Source of the DNA: Bacteroidales bacterium
Lineage (GTDB): Bacteria > Bacteroidota > Bacteroidia > Bacteroidales > VadinHA17
DNA: 64,000 nucleotides
Direction of reading: 5' to 3'
Assembly (NCBI GenBank): GCA_003141895.1
Contig: PLNT01000026.1
Location: 1 to 64,000, forward strand
The notes beneath the pieces are model-generated. The model searched no databases, had not been told where the DNA came from, and was given only the letters and a program-made list of their open reading frames with translations. The stretch's first letter is position 1; each line of letters begins with the position of its first letter. The translations under genes were made by a program, and so were the position numbers. Of this stretch, positions 1-7,819 are shown piece by piece.

Positions 1-235
1 TCACTGCTTTTACTTCCTTCACAGCTTTGATTTCCTTCACTGCATTGATTTCCTTATCTTCCTTCAATGAAGGTACTTCCTTTTTTTCTCTTACCGTTTT
101 ATCTTTTGAAAGTTTAACTCCAACCTCTTTAACTGGCTTAAGTGCAGGTTTGTCATTGTTTTTCCGCGGCCTTCTGACTCCATAAGATCCAAGTATAATT
201 TTGCCTCTTCTTGTTTTTTTATCACCTTTTCCCAT
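1..235 (-). CDS. 30S ribosomal protein bTHX-like, C-terminus cut by window edge
   Basis: The minus strand from position 235 reads MGKGDKKTRRGKIILGSYG and then VRRPRK, the highly basic core typical of the Bacteroidota THX protein, a tiny component of the 30S subunit. The frame stays open for 78 codons and leaves the window without a stop. After the roughly 26-residue core comes a low-complexity Lys/Glu/Val/Ala tail that includes repeats of the form AVKE-I/V-K. Usual THX proteins are short, so the long tail is unusual, although Bacteroidota versions often carry some extension. It is divergent from tag, with about 130 bases between the starts. The core identity is clear. The function of the tail is unknown. 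Confidence 0.85.
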   Translation of the reverse strand, partial: MGKGDKKTRRGKIILGSYGVRRPRKNNDKPALKPVKEVGVKLSKDKTVREKKEVPSLKEDKEINAVKEIKAVKEVKAV

Positions 236-363
236 ATGCGTATAATTTGATTAGTTTTACCTGTTGCAGGACTAAAGCAAAGTTAATAAAAATCTTTACT
301 TTTATTGAATATTATTTGAGAAACAATAAACAAATCAGGGAAAATTGTTAATAATTTTCAGCT

Positions 364-909
364 ATGACTTACTGCGAATATTTAGCTACGCTCACAGGTA
401 ATAAGCTTTCTCTTCACAAAGAATACCATGATAACCACTATGGTTTCCCCATTGACAATGATAACGAATTATTTGAACGTTTGATGTTCGAAATTAATCA
501 GGCAGGACTCAACTGGATTCTAATTCTGAAAAAACAGGATAATTTTCGCAAAGCATTTGACAATTATAACATTAAGAAAGTGGCAAATTATGGTGAAAAA
601 GAGTTCCTTCGGCTCATGAATGATCAGGGAATTATCAGGAACAGATTGAAAATTAATGCAGCCATGGAAAATGCTAAAATTATACTAAAGATCAGTGAAG
701 AATCAGGTTCCTTCAGAAAATGGCTCGATAACCAGGCAGAAAATCACAGGACTCTTGAAGACTGGATCAAATTATTCAAAAAGACATTTAAATTTACAGG
801 AGGAGAAATTGTTAATGAGTTTCTTATAAGCACGGGGTATCTTCCCGGCGCTCATAGTCCTGATTGTCCTGTATATGAACGCATTAAACTATTAAATCAA
901 CGTAAATGA
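364..909 (+). CDS. tag: DNA-3-methyladenine glycosylase I
   Basis: The product is a cytoplasmic base-excision repair enzyme that removes 3-methyladenine from alkylated DNA. The 181-residue length matches the family. Visible landmarks are Cys4, the YHDNHYG segment (His22), FEINQAGLNW (Glu43 and Trp51, with the same 8-residue spacing as the E. coli catalytic Glu38 and Trp46), DQGIIRNRLKI, and a C-terminal His164-x3-Cys168 pair. Cys4, His22, His164 and Cys168 would form the family's zinc site. The stop overlaps the start of the next gene by 4 bases (ATGA), so the two are probably translationally coupled. The family assignment is secure. Activity is inferred from conserved residues. Confidence 0.92.
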   Translation: MTYCEYLATLTGNKLSLHKEYHDNHYGFPIDNDNELFERLMFEINQAGLNWILILKKQDNFRKAFDNYNIKKVANYGEKEFLRLMNDQGIIRNRLKINAAMENAKIILKISEESGSFRKWLDNQAENHRTLEDWIKLFKKTFKFTGGEIVNEFLISTGYLPGAHSPDCPVYERIKLLNQRK

Positions 910-1373
910 GACGAAGAGATAGAGAGATAACTGATAATCAGGAATTTGAAGAAATATTTAACAAGGCTGATGTCTGCAGAATTGCTCTTGCTAATGATAA
1001 TGTTCCATATATTGTTTCAATGAATTTCGGATATATCAATAACCCGACGAAGACAATTTATTTCCATTGTGCCAACGAAGGAAAAAAGCTGGATATGATA
1101 CGTAAGAATAATCACGTTTGCTTTGAAATGGATATTGATCATGAGATCATAAAGGGGGAAAAAGGTTGCGATTGGGGAAGCAAATTTACGAGTATTGTCG
1201 GTTATGGACTGATTCATATTGTAACCGAAAATAACGACAAAATCGAAGCGTTGAACAGTATAATGACTCATTACGGAGGTGAAGGAGAGTATAAATACGA
1301 TTACAAAGTTGTTGAACAAACTACTATTCTCAGGCTTGAGATCAATGAGATGACAGGAAAAAAGAAGATCTAA
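906..1373 (+). CDS. Pyridoxamine 5'-phosphate oxidase-fold flavoprotein (Nim-like)
   Basis: This 155-residue protein has the pattern of the NimA/NimB-type branch of the PNPOx-like split-barrel flavin-binding family. It opens with a basic MRRRDREI segment, followed by CRIALANDNVPYIVSMNFGY, the strand pattern that packs on FMN. Next come YFHCANEGKKLDMIRKN and a second half containing FTSIVGYGLIHIV. Some family members reduce 5-nitroimidazoles, but most are uncharacterised FMN reductases, so resistance should not be assumed. The start overlaps the tag stop by 4 bases. The gene ends right where a degraded alpha-galactosidase fragment begins, so the downstream border looks rearranged. Confidence 0.82.
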   Translation: MRRRDREITDNQEFEEIFNKADVCRIALANDNVPYIVSMNFGYINNPTKTIYFHCANEGKKLDMIRKNNHVCFEMDIDHEIIKGEKGCDWGSKFTSIVGYGLIHIVTENNDKIEALNSIMTHYGGEGEYKYDYKVVEQTTILRLEINEMTGKKKI

Positions 1374-1377
1374 AACA

Positions 1378-1718
1378 CTTCAAAGTTGGCGGACAGCCGG
1401 CGACCTGGGTGTATCCTTTGAAGGTATTGGAACAGCTTTGTTCAGGGATGGTTTTAATGTTTACAGTTCTGATAGTCTTCATCTATATGCCGGGCCGGGC
1501 GGATGGAGGATGGATCCCATGCAGTCGGTCTCTTTAACAGAAGTAAGAATGAGATAAACATAACCGCTTTCTGGAAAGATCTTGGTATCTCAGAGAAACA
1601 GAAGGTGAGAGATTTATGGAGACAAAAAGATATTGGAGGATTCAAAGATAAATATACTTCAGATGTACCTGCACATGGAGTCGTAATGGTCAGGATGTGG
1701 CCATCTGCAGAAAAATAA
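1378..1718 (+). pseudogene. GH27 alpha-galactosidase remnant, truncated, internally deleted and frameshifted
   Basis: Two pieces of a family GH27 alpha-galactosidase can be read in different frames. From about 1384 the frame gives SWRTAGDLGVSFEGIG and ends in YAGPGGW near 1506, the region just before the conserved WNDPD of the intact enzyme. From 1503 a second frame gives MEDGSHAVGLFNRS and later VRDLWRQKDIGGF and HGVVMVRMWP, the C-terminal beta domain. The N-terminal half of the enzyme is absent. The stretch between GPGGW and the C-terminal domain is also missing, which is normally well over 100 residues. The junction at about 1499-1513 lies in a repeated GGATGGAGGATGG, consistent with deletion at a microhomology. 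The start at 1503 is therefore not a real gene start. Confidence 0.8.
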
Positions 1719-1791
1719 TCCTATGATTATCATATTGTTGGATACTTAATACTTTAAAAAAGACTAACTTGCGTTTTTCTAAAAACTAATT

Positions 1792-2568
1792 ATGCAAACA
1801 TTAAACGATCTACGGTTGGCTGTTCTTATCGATGCAGATAACATTCCTTACAGCAATGTCAAAGGGATGCTTGAGGAGATTGCAAAGTATGGAACTCCAA
1901 CGTTTAAAAGAATATACGGAGACTGGACAAAACCAACAATTTCAGGATGGAAATCTGTACTGCTGGAAAATGCAATAACTCCTGTTCAGCAATATAGCTA
2001 TACTAAAGGAAAAAATTCTACCGATTCTGCATTGATTATAGATGGAATGGATATTCTGTATTCAGGAAAAGTCGATGGTTTTTGTATTGTCTCCAGCGAT
2101 AGTGATTTTACCCGTCTTGCAACAAGGTTACGTGAAGCTGGCATGAAAGTCATAGGCATTGGTGAAAGAAAAACTCCTCATCCTTTCATTGTTGCATGCG
2201 ATAAATTTATCTATCTTGAGATAATAGCGTCCTCCGTTGCTTCTTCTGATAGTGCTCCGGAAGTCAGAAAAAGGGGAAAACCTGTTGTCAAGAAGAAGAA
2301 GAAGGAAGAAACCGAACAACAAACTCCCGCAGTGATAGTTAAAAGACTTATAGCTTCATCAATTACTGATATAGCTGATGAGAATGGCTGGGCTTATCTG
2401 GGTGATGTAGGTAATCTTATTCTGAAAAAACAACCCGATTTTGATCCAAGGAATTTCGGGTTTCCAAAACTGACTCCGCTTATCAGATCCCTCGATTTTG
2501 AGATAGATGAACGGGAATCGGGACAGAATCATATAAAACACATTTATATCAGGAACCGGAAAGGATGA
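1792..2568 (+). CDS. NYN-domain (PIN-like) RNase protein with C-terminal LOTUS/OST-HTH domain
   Basis: The N-terminal ~145 residues form a NYN/LabA-type PIN-like nuclease domain. LIDADN (residues 12-17) carries Asp14 and Asp16, KGKNSTDSALIIDG carries Asp78 and Asp84, and SSDSDF (101-106) carries Asp103 and Asp105. These are the acidic metal-binding clusters of the family. A lysine-rich linker (about 159-171) leads to a C-terminal segment (about 180-255) with LGDVGNLILKKQPDFDPRNFG, the pattern of an OST-HTH/LOTUS RNA-binding domain. The likely role is RNA cleavage or RNA quality control. The substrate is unknown. It stands alone between the GH27 remnant and a repeat-bearing gap. Confidence 0.85.
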   Translation: MQTLNDLRLAVLIDADNIPYSNVKGMLEEIAKYGTPTFKRIYGDWTKPTISGWKSVLLENAITPVQQYSYTKGKNSTDSALIIDGMDILYSGKVDGFCIVSSDSDFTRLATRLREAGMKVIGIGERKTPHPFIVACDKFIYLEIIASSVASSDSAPEVRKRGKPVVKKKKKEETEQQTPAVIVKRLIASSITDIADENGWAYLGDVGNLILKKQPDFDPRNFGFPKLTPLIRSLDFEIDERESGQNHIKHIYIRNRKG

Positions 2569-2914
2569 CCCCCTCCGCTTCGCGGTGTCCCCCTAAAGCC
2601 TGCCTTCCGGTAGGCAGGGAGGAATAATTTGGCGTCCTTAATGAATTAATTTAAATAAACATAATTAATCACACTAAAGCGGGAGCAAGGGCTCACTGAA
2701 TTCAATTTTAAATCGTCTGAGCGAACAAAATAATAATGGAGTATGTTAAGGATATGAACTGTCAATTGTTGATGGTGTACTATTTTTTTGTTTATATAAA
2801 GGGTTGAATGCCAAAAACTATTAAAATACAATATATTATGGATATTTATTTTTTGTTTTCAAAAATAAGTATGACCTTTGTTCCTGTTTTATAAATACTT
2901 TAATTATTTGAATT
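2569..2914. other. Gap with half of a REP-like repeat and the leader of the RRM gene
   Basis: Positions 2572-2640 hold a C-rich palindromic repeat (CCTCCGCTTCGCGG, and TGCCTTCCGGTAGGCA with perfect arms) related to the elements at 18.1 kb and 54.4 kb. The rest, about 2640-2914, is AT-rich with no convincing reading frame. It probably contains the promoter and leader of the RNA-binding protein downstream. Confidence 0.5.
2852..2880 (+). promoter_or_regulatory. Candidate Bacteroidota promoter for the RRM/cold-shock pair
   Basis: TTTG at 2852-2855 is followed after 17 bases by GACCTTTG at 2873-2880, one mismatch from the TAnnTTTG -7 consensus. A transcript would start about 25-30 bases upstream of the ATG at 2915. 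The spacing is slightly short, so this is tentative. Confidence 0.3.
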
Positions 2915-3244
2915 ATGAACATTTACGTAGGAAGTCTTCATTTTAAAATGAGTGAAGCAGAATTAAAAGAAATCTTTGAAGAGTATGGCGAAGTAACATC
3001 CGCAAAAATCATTATTGACAAGTACTCTGGGAAAAGTAAAGGATTTGGTTTCGTTGAGATGCCGAATGATGCTGAAGCAAAAAAAGCTATCGAGGAATTA
3101 AATGGTGCAGAAGTTAGCGGTAGGAACATTATCGTTAATGAGTCCATCGAAAGAACAGACAGAAGAAGTAATTTCAGAGGTGGTGATAACAACGACCGCA
3201 GAGGTGGTGGCGGTGGTGGAAACAGAAGAGATAACTACAGGTAG
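2915..3244 (+). CDS. Glycine-rich RNA recognition motif (RRM) protein
   Basis: This is a single RRM domain (residues 1-77). RNP2 is IYVGSL (3-8) and RNP1 is KGFGFVEM (42-49), the aromatic RNA-contact signatures. A short Arg/Gly/Asn-rich tail (about 84-109) includes a run of six glycines, as in the Rbp family of cyanobacteria and Bacteroidota. These proteins bind single-stranded RNA and often act as RNA chaperones in the cold. The cold-shock gene that follows after 20 bases supports a shared transcript and related role. Family identification is firm. Target RNAs cannot be inferred. Confidence 0.93.
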   Translation: MNIYVGSLHFKMSEAELKEIFEEYGEVTSAKIIIDKYSGKSKGFGFVEMPNDAEAKKAIEELNGAEVSGRNIIVNESIERTDRRSNFRGGDNNDRRGGGGGGNRRDNYR

Positions 3245-3264
3245 GTAACAAAAATTCTAAAACT

Positions 3265-3462
3265 ATGAAAGGTACTGTTAAATGGTATGACAGAGTAAAA
3301 GGTTATGGATTCCTTCAGACAGAAGATGATAAGGATATCTTTATCCACCGTTCAGGTTTAGAGGTTTCCCATACCGAACTTGAGGCAGGTCAGACTGTTG
3401 AATTTGAAATTGAACAGAGAGAAAAAGGACCTGTTGCCATCAAAGTTAAAAAAGTAGATTAA
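3265..3462 (+). CDS. Cold-shock domain protein (CspA family)
   Basis: This 65-residue single cold-shock domain starts MKGTVKWYDRVKGYGF. RNP1 is KGYGFLQ (12-18) and RNP2 is DIFIH (24-28), the nucleic-acid-binding surface of CspA proteins. It would bind single-stranded RNA or DNA and melt RNA structure. It lies 20 bases after the RRM gene on the same strand and is followed by a strong hairpin terminator, so the two form a compact RNA-chaperone transcript. Whether it is cold-induced cannot be told from this sequence. Confidence 0.95.
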   Translation: MKGTVKWYDRVKGYGFLQTEDDKDIFIHRSGLEVSHTELEAGQTVEFEIEQREKGPVAIKVKKVD

Positions 3463-3485
3463 TCTTGCTCAAAAAAATACCAATT

Positions 3486-3522
3486 GAGGCTGTATCTGGA
3501 AAGTACAGCCTCATTTTTTTTT
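3486..3522 (+). terminator. Intrinsic terminator after the cold-shock gene
   Basis: GAGGCTGTA (3486-3494) and TACAGCCTC (3504-3512) form a perfect 9-bp stem with a 9-base loop, followed by A and nine Ts. The hairpin overlaps the stop codon of the convergent minus-strand gene ending at 3511. No U-tract exists in the minus direction, so it serves the plus strand. Confidence 0.88.
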
Positions 3523-6306
3523 CTGATCTCCGGTCCTGTATTCCGGTTTTTCCTTTTGATCCTTTATCATCTCACGAGGATCGTCAAGAGCGGGTGATTC
3601 TTTCAGGGAACTCCAATCAAATTTCTCATCCAGAGGTGTCAATGCTTTTTGTGGATCAAATATCCTCAGATCAGGGGGTAGTGCCTTATAAGGAGTAAAA
3701 TCAGGATTCCCCGTGAACATATCTGAAAGGTCGGCGGCTCCTGCATCATATTGATTAAGATACGGTAAACCGAGAATATTCCAGAAAGTTTTGAAAATAC
3801 TTCCAAAGCTGTAATGAACTTTGCTCACGTAATTTTTCTTTACCCAGGGTGACACAACAATTAAAACACTCCGGTGAGCGTCAATATGATCAACGCCATT
3901 CTGAGCATCATCTTCAGTGATAACTATAGCCATTCCCTTCCAGTAAGAAGTGTGAGAAAGATACTCCACAATCCTGCCTACAGCCAGATCATTATCGACC
4001 ATGTAACTTTCCCTGAAAGGATATCCGGCACCTGGTCGTTCATTGGCTCCGTGATCATTAGGAATGATAACAGTAAGCATTGGCGGCATGGTTTTACCAG
4101 GCCCAATCCATTTCTCGTTAAACTCACTGATAAACTGACTTATCCGGAACTGATCGGGTATTGCCATATTGAAGGTGGCATACTGTCTCGACGTCCTGTT
4201 GAATAGAGGCGTCGGCACCGGAAAGTTAGCAAACTGTTTAATACCTGTATATTTATACGAATCATCATAAAATGCAGGTTCAAACATTACACTGAATCCG
4301 AAATTAAAAAAATCAATTTTGTTTCTTTCGAGATGATCCCACATTGAACCTGATTCATTATAGTCTTCAGGGTAAATAGCTCCGGCTGATCCATTCATTC
4401 CCAGGCTTCCGGGGGCTTTGGATGCCGGCTTATAATCCCTGTTCCCACCATAGCTTGCAGGTGTACAAGTCTCGACCCATTCATTTGGATACGTATTTAC
4501 AAGCCATCTGTGCCCGTCAGCTGAAACATCGGAGTCTACATAGAAATTATCACTTATAGCGAATTGTTCTGCAAGTTTTTCATGATTGGGCATGATGTTC
4601 GCCCCAACAACTCTTAAAGTATTTGATTTATTTGAAAAAGAGACATTATGCCCGTACCTGGCAATTGAAGAATCACCATCTCCATTTTTAAGCTGACCAT
4701 ATATTTCATCATAAGTCCTGTTTTCTTTTGAAATGAAAACAATATGTTTTATGGGTGATTCTTTTTGTCCCCCGTAAAGCGGGATGGGATTGTCTTTACG
4801 AGAGCTTAAAAGTATTCCCGCTTTTTGTTTGAAAAAATTATTCTTAATGACCTGGTCAGTCATTATTTTCAGCTCATCCCTGGATGGGATTTTAATTATT
4901 GAGACAGTACCTTTCATCAGATTCCCGATATAGGTTCCCTCCCCTCCTTCCTTAAATTCTTTCCCTCCGTTTGGTCCGCTGCCGTAGCCTTTTGCATTTG
5001 TGACAATAATATTTTTACCATCAGGTGTAACCTTCAGTTTCGATGGGAACCAGCCAGCAGGAATATGCCCCAACACATTGAAGGATTTAAGATCAATTAC
5101 CCCTATTGCATTAATTCCTGATTCAGCAACAAAAAGTTGCTTCTCGTCAGGTGATACGGCAAGACCAAATGGGATCACACCTCTGAATTGTTTCACCGAC
5201 TTATCAGGCTTCAGTATGATTTCCTTAACCACTGCATCAGTTTTCAAATCGATAACGGTAATGTTATCATTATTGCCGTTACTTGCAAAAAGCCAGTCAG
5301 TTGTGACTACAAGCGAGTTCGGACTCGATCCTCCAACTGCAGGAATTCCATCAACCAGCTGCCCCACTAACGCCCCGGTTTTGATCCTTGCTGTGATTCT
5401 AGGATTACTGATATCTTCAATAGAGACAGCCCAGACAGAAAATGCCTTATCGCTATTCGGATCCCCAAGTCCTGGAACTAACATGGAATCGATTGAAGTT
5501 CCATCTCTCATTTCTTTCGTATTATAAGCGAAAGCCGGAAAGGCAAGAGCTTTTTTGATTTCAGATTTCTCCTCGATATTTCCGATTTTACTGTACTGGA
5601 ACATACCTACATTCGCAACGTAGACTTTTTTTCCATCAGGACTCAAAGCAACGCCAAATGGATATCGGCCAACGGGAACAGAATTAATTACTTTCATCTT
5701 ACGGGTATCAACAATCACCAATCTGAAATTAATCTGGTCAACTGCAAAAAGGTAATATCCATCCTTTGTCAAAGCCATGTCACCAATATACCCATCGGGA
5801 AAACTACCGCCATTTTCCCCTTTTGAACAATCGATCGAGTCAATCTTGTTTCCGTTCTTAAGATCAAAAACCAATATCTTATTCTCTTGTCCGGCAGCAA
5901 CATATACTTTCATGTTGTCGGGAGTAATGGCCAAACCCATAAAAACAGATTCAAGTACACCCTTATTCCCGGAGAAACCTTTTGGAATTTGCATTATGAC
6001 AGGCGCTGTAGTCAGATTATGAATAATTGAGATTGAAAGAGGACTTACCCCGGAATTTGCGGTGACAGCAGTTTCTCCATCGTTACTCAGGACAAGCCCG
6101 AAAGGATGCGGAGCTACTTCAAGGCTTTTACCGGCAGGTGTTAGAAATCGTCCGTTAGGGATAACAGTTGTGCCGTTTTTATCAATCTTAGTGTACTGGC
6201 TCCCTGCAGGGGCCGAAAGTATAATCAGTTCATTTTTAGATGATTGGCATGATGTAAATGTTACGCAGGACAGAACGAAAGGGATAAAAAGCTGTTGAAA
6301 ATTCAT
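3511..6306 (-). CDS. Exported YncE-type beta-propeller / phosphoesterase fusion lipoprotein
   Basis: This 931-residue protein has a lipoprotein signal ending FTSC (Cys20). Residues ~50-460 contain repeated YncE/SMP-30-like propeller blades, e.g. FGVALSPDGKKVYVANVG, FGLAVSPDEKQLFVAESG and PSKLKVTPDGKNIIVTN. Residues ~510-890 match the phosphoesterase family of acid phosphatases and phospholipase C. Landmarks there are IKHIVFISKENRTYDEIYG, DVSADGHRW, NDHGANERPGAGYP and ITEDDAQNGVDHIDAHRS. It is probably anchored in the outer membrane facing the periplasm or surface and hydrolyses a phosphoester. The substrate is unknown. It lies 86 bases downstream of a Gfo/Idh/MocA gene on the same strand, with a terminator between them, so it may have its own promoter. 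Confidence 0.85.
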   Translation of the reverse strand: MNFQQLFIPFVLSCVTFTSCQSSKNELIILSAPAGSQYTKIDKNGTTVIPNGRFLTPAGKSLEVAPHPFGLVLSNDGETAVTANSGVSPLSISIIHNLTTAPVIMQIPKGFSGNKGVLESVFMGLAITPDNMKVYVAAGQENKILVFDLKNGNKIDSIDCSKGENGGSFPDGYIGDMALTKDGYYLFAVDQINFRLVIVDTRKMKVINSVPVGRYPFGVALSPDGKKVYVANVGMFQYSKIGNIEEKSEIKKALAFPAFAYNTKEMRDGTSIDSMLVPGLGDPNSDKAFSVWAVSIEDISNPRITARIKTGALVGQLVDGIPAVGGSSPNSLVVTTDWLFASNGNNDNITVIDLKTDAVVKEIILKPDKSVKQFRGVIPFGLAVSPDEKQLFVAESGINAIGVIDLKSFNVLGHIPAGWFPSKLKVTPDGKNIIVTNAKGYGSGPNGGKEFKEGGEGTYIGNLMKGTVSIIKIPSRDELKIMTDQVIKNNFFKQKAGILLSSRKDNPIPLYGGQKESPIKHIVFISKENRTYDEIYGQLKNGDGDSSIARYGHNVSFSNKSNTLRVVGANIMPNHEKLAEQFAISDNFYVDSDVSADGHRWLVNTYPNEWVETCTPASYGGNRDYKPASKAPGSLGMNGSAGAIYPEDYNESGSMWDHLERNKIDFFNFGFSVMFEPAFYDDSYKYTGIKQFANFPVPTPLFNRTSRQYATFNMAIPDQFRISQFISEFNEKWIGPGKTMPPMLTVIIPNDHGANERPGAGYPFRESYMVDNDLAVGRIVEYLSHTSYWKGMAIVITEDDAQNGVDHIDAHRSVLIVVSPWVKKNYVSKVHYSFGSIFKTFWNILGLPYLNQYDAGAADLSDMFTGNPDFTPYKALPPDLRIFDPQKALTPLDEKFDWSSLKESPALDDPREMIKDQKEKPEYRTGDQKKK

Positions 6307-6330
6307 CTTTTTAATATTAAGAATTGGTAT

Positions 6331-6366
6331 AAAAATGTAGAGACGCCCAAGTTGGGGCGTCTCTAC
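6331..6366 (-). terminator. Intrinsic terminator after the Gfo/Idh/MocA gene
   Basis: GTAGAGACGCCC (6337-6348) pairs with GGGCGTCTCTAC (6355-6366), a perfect 12-bp stem. Read on the minus strand it is followed by ATTTTT (6336-6331). It sits 27 bases past the stop of the upstream minus-strand gene. Confidence 0.75.
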
Positions 6367-6392
6367 AAAATTAATTAATAAAGTCGTTTCGA

Positions 6393-7721
6393 TTACACCA
6401 ATTTGTACCCTTTCCTGTATTCATAATGCAGAAGTTTTGTTGCAGCACCATCGGTATCGTCAACAAATGTCTCTGTTGCAGGATTCCATTTCACAGTACG
6501 CTTAAGTGCACATGCAATATTTCCGAGGTTGCATACGGTACAGCTGCTGTGTCCTATTTCAACAGGAACTACAGGATCTTTTCTCATACGGACAGATTCA
6601 ATAAAGTTCAGCTGATGAGGTATTCTTGTTTCATAGGGTCCTTCCACTTTAGTTGCGGAAGCCGGAAGTGCTAACTTTTCATCAGATGCTTTGAAATATC
6701 CTCTTGATACTTCTATCCATCCTTTTTCGCCCCAGAATTTAACCCCTTTCATATTGGTGGCATTGAAAGGTTCTGATGTCACTATAACCCCGTTGGCATA
6801 TTTGAAGGACATAAATTTAGTTCCGTCTCCAATAGGTGATGCTTCAACCGGACCATTCCTGTCCATACCAAGGCCCCATTGGACTATATCAAACATATGA
6901 GCACCCCAGTCGGTAGTAAAGCCGCCGCCCATCTCTTTGTACCAGCGCCATGCACCCCAGAGCTTCTCATTCTGTTCGGGTTCGAGTGTTATCGGAGGAT
7001 CGAGCTGATTATTGAAATGTATAGGATTCGGAAGTGAACCAAGCCATAGATCCCAGTTCAGATCTGCAGGAATTGGCTCTTCAGGAAGGTCATAAGGTCT
7101 AGGGGGGTCACCTACATAAGCATTGACTTTGGTTATCTTTCCAATTGCACCGTCCTGAACAAGTTTTACGGCGTGCTGGAATTCAGCGGAGGATCTCTGC
7201 TGACTTCCAAGTCCGAAGATTCTTTTATTTTCCCTTACAACCTTTTTCAATTCCTGACCTTCTCTGATCGTAAAAGTCATTGGTTTTTCCAGGTAAACAT
7301 CTTTACCGGCCTTGCATGCAGCTATGGCTATCCTGGCATGCGAATGATCAGGAACGGCTATTACAACTGCATCTATATCTTTTCTGCTTAAGATATCCTG
7401 GTATTTTTCATATGTATCAATTTTAACTTCTTTGCCTGCTTTTTTGTAAAACTCATTTACTCTTTTCTCAAATCTTTTACGTTTTACACCGTATACATCA
7501 CAACCGGCAAGTACCTGTACCCCGGGGATTTGAAGAAATCCACTTAATAAAAACATTGATTGCTGGCCCATGCCAATAAAACCAAGTTTTATATCCGGAT
7601 CTGTAGGTGAAGGAGATTTAACGGATCCGGACAACTTTGGAAGAATCATCATACCGGCAATTCCTGCAACACCCGAATTAATGAACTGGCGCCTTGACCA
7701 ACTTTTTTTTTGATCTTTCAT
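6393..7721 (-). CDS. Tat-exported Gfo/Idh/MocA-family oxidoreductase
   Basis: This 442-residue protein begins with a twin-arginine signal (WSRRQFINSG, Arg10-Arg11, then a hydrophobic GVAGIAGMMIL), so it is predicted to be exported already folded. A Rossmann NAD(P)-binding start KLGFIGMG (45-52), PDHSHARIA, and the diagnostic EKP (145-147) identify the Gfo/Idh/MocA family. The C-terminal half has FTTDWGAHMFDIVQWGLG. Export with a bound cofactor is known for relatives such as glucose-fructose oxidoreductase. The substrate, probably a sugar or cyclitol, is not predictable. The gene lies 98 bases downstream of the GntR regulator on the same strand and may be under its control. Confidence 0.88.
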   Translation of the reverse strand: MKDQKKSWSRRQFINSGVAGIAGMMILPKLSGSVKSPSPTDPDIKLGFIGMGQQSMFLLSGFLQIPGVQVLAGCDVYGVKRKRFEKRVNEFYKKAGKEVKIDTYEKYQDILSRKDIDAVVIAVPDHSHARIAIAACKAGKDVYLEKPMTFTIREGQELKKVVRENKRIFGLGSQQRSSAEFQHAVKLVQDGAIGKITKVNAYVGDPPRPYDLPEEPIPADLNWDLWLGSLPNPIHFNNQLDPPITLEPEQNEKLWGAWRWYKEMGGGFTTDWGAHMFDIVQWGLGMDRNGPVEASPIGDGTKFMSFKYANGVIVTSEPFNATNMKGVKFWGEKGWIEVSRGYFKASDEKLALPASATKVEGPYETRIPHQLNFIESVRMRKDPVVPVEIGHSSCTVCNLGNIACALKRTVKWNPATETFVDDTDGAATKLLHYEYRKGYKLV

Positions 7722-7819
7722 ATCTAATATTTGTTAGTTGTTAATTTGATTCAATTTCCCCGAATTCAGGAGATATAAAAATAATAATTTTCTTATCACA
7801 GTCAAAAACAATGTGACAA

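Noticed and set aside
906-1373. Calling the Nim-like flavoprotein a nitroimidazole resistance gene
   Set aside because: The family is broad and only the fold is visible; resistance cannot be inferred.
1503-1718. A 71-residue plus-strand reading frame as a real small gene
   Set aside because: Its sequence is the C-terminal domain of GH27 enzymes and the active-site part lies just upstream in another frame, so it is a pseudogene piece.
3465-3698. Plus-strand frame right after the cold-shock gene
   Set aside because: It runs through the terminator hairpin and then antisense to the phosphoesterase gene; the translation has no family pattern.
5000-5527. 175-residue plus-strand frame
   Set aside because: It is antisense to the well-supported propeller domain and is Ser/Thr/Pro-rich, as expected of a shadow frame.
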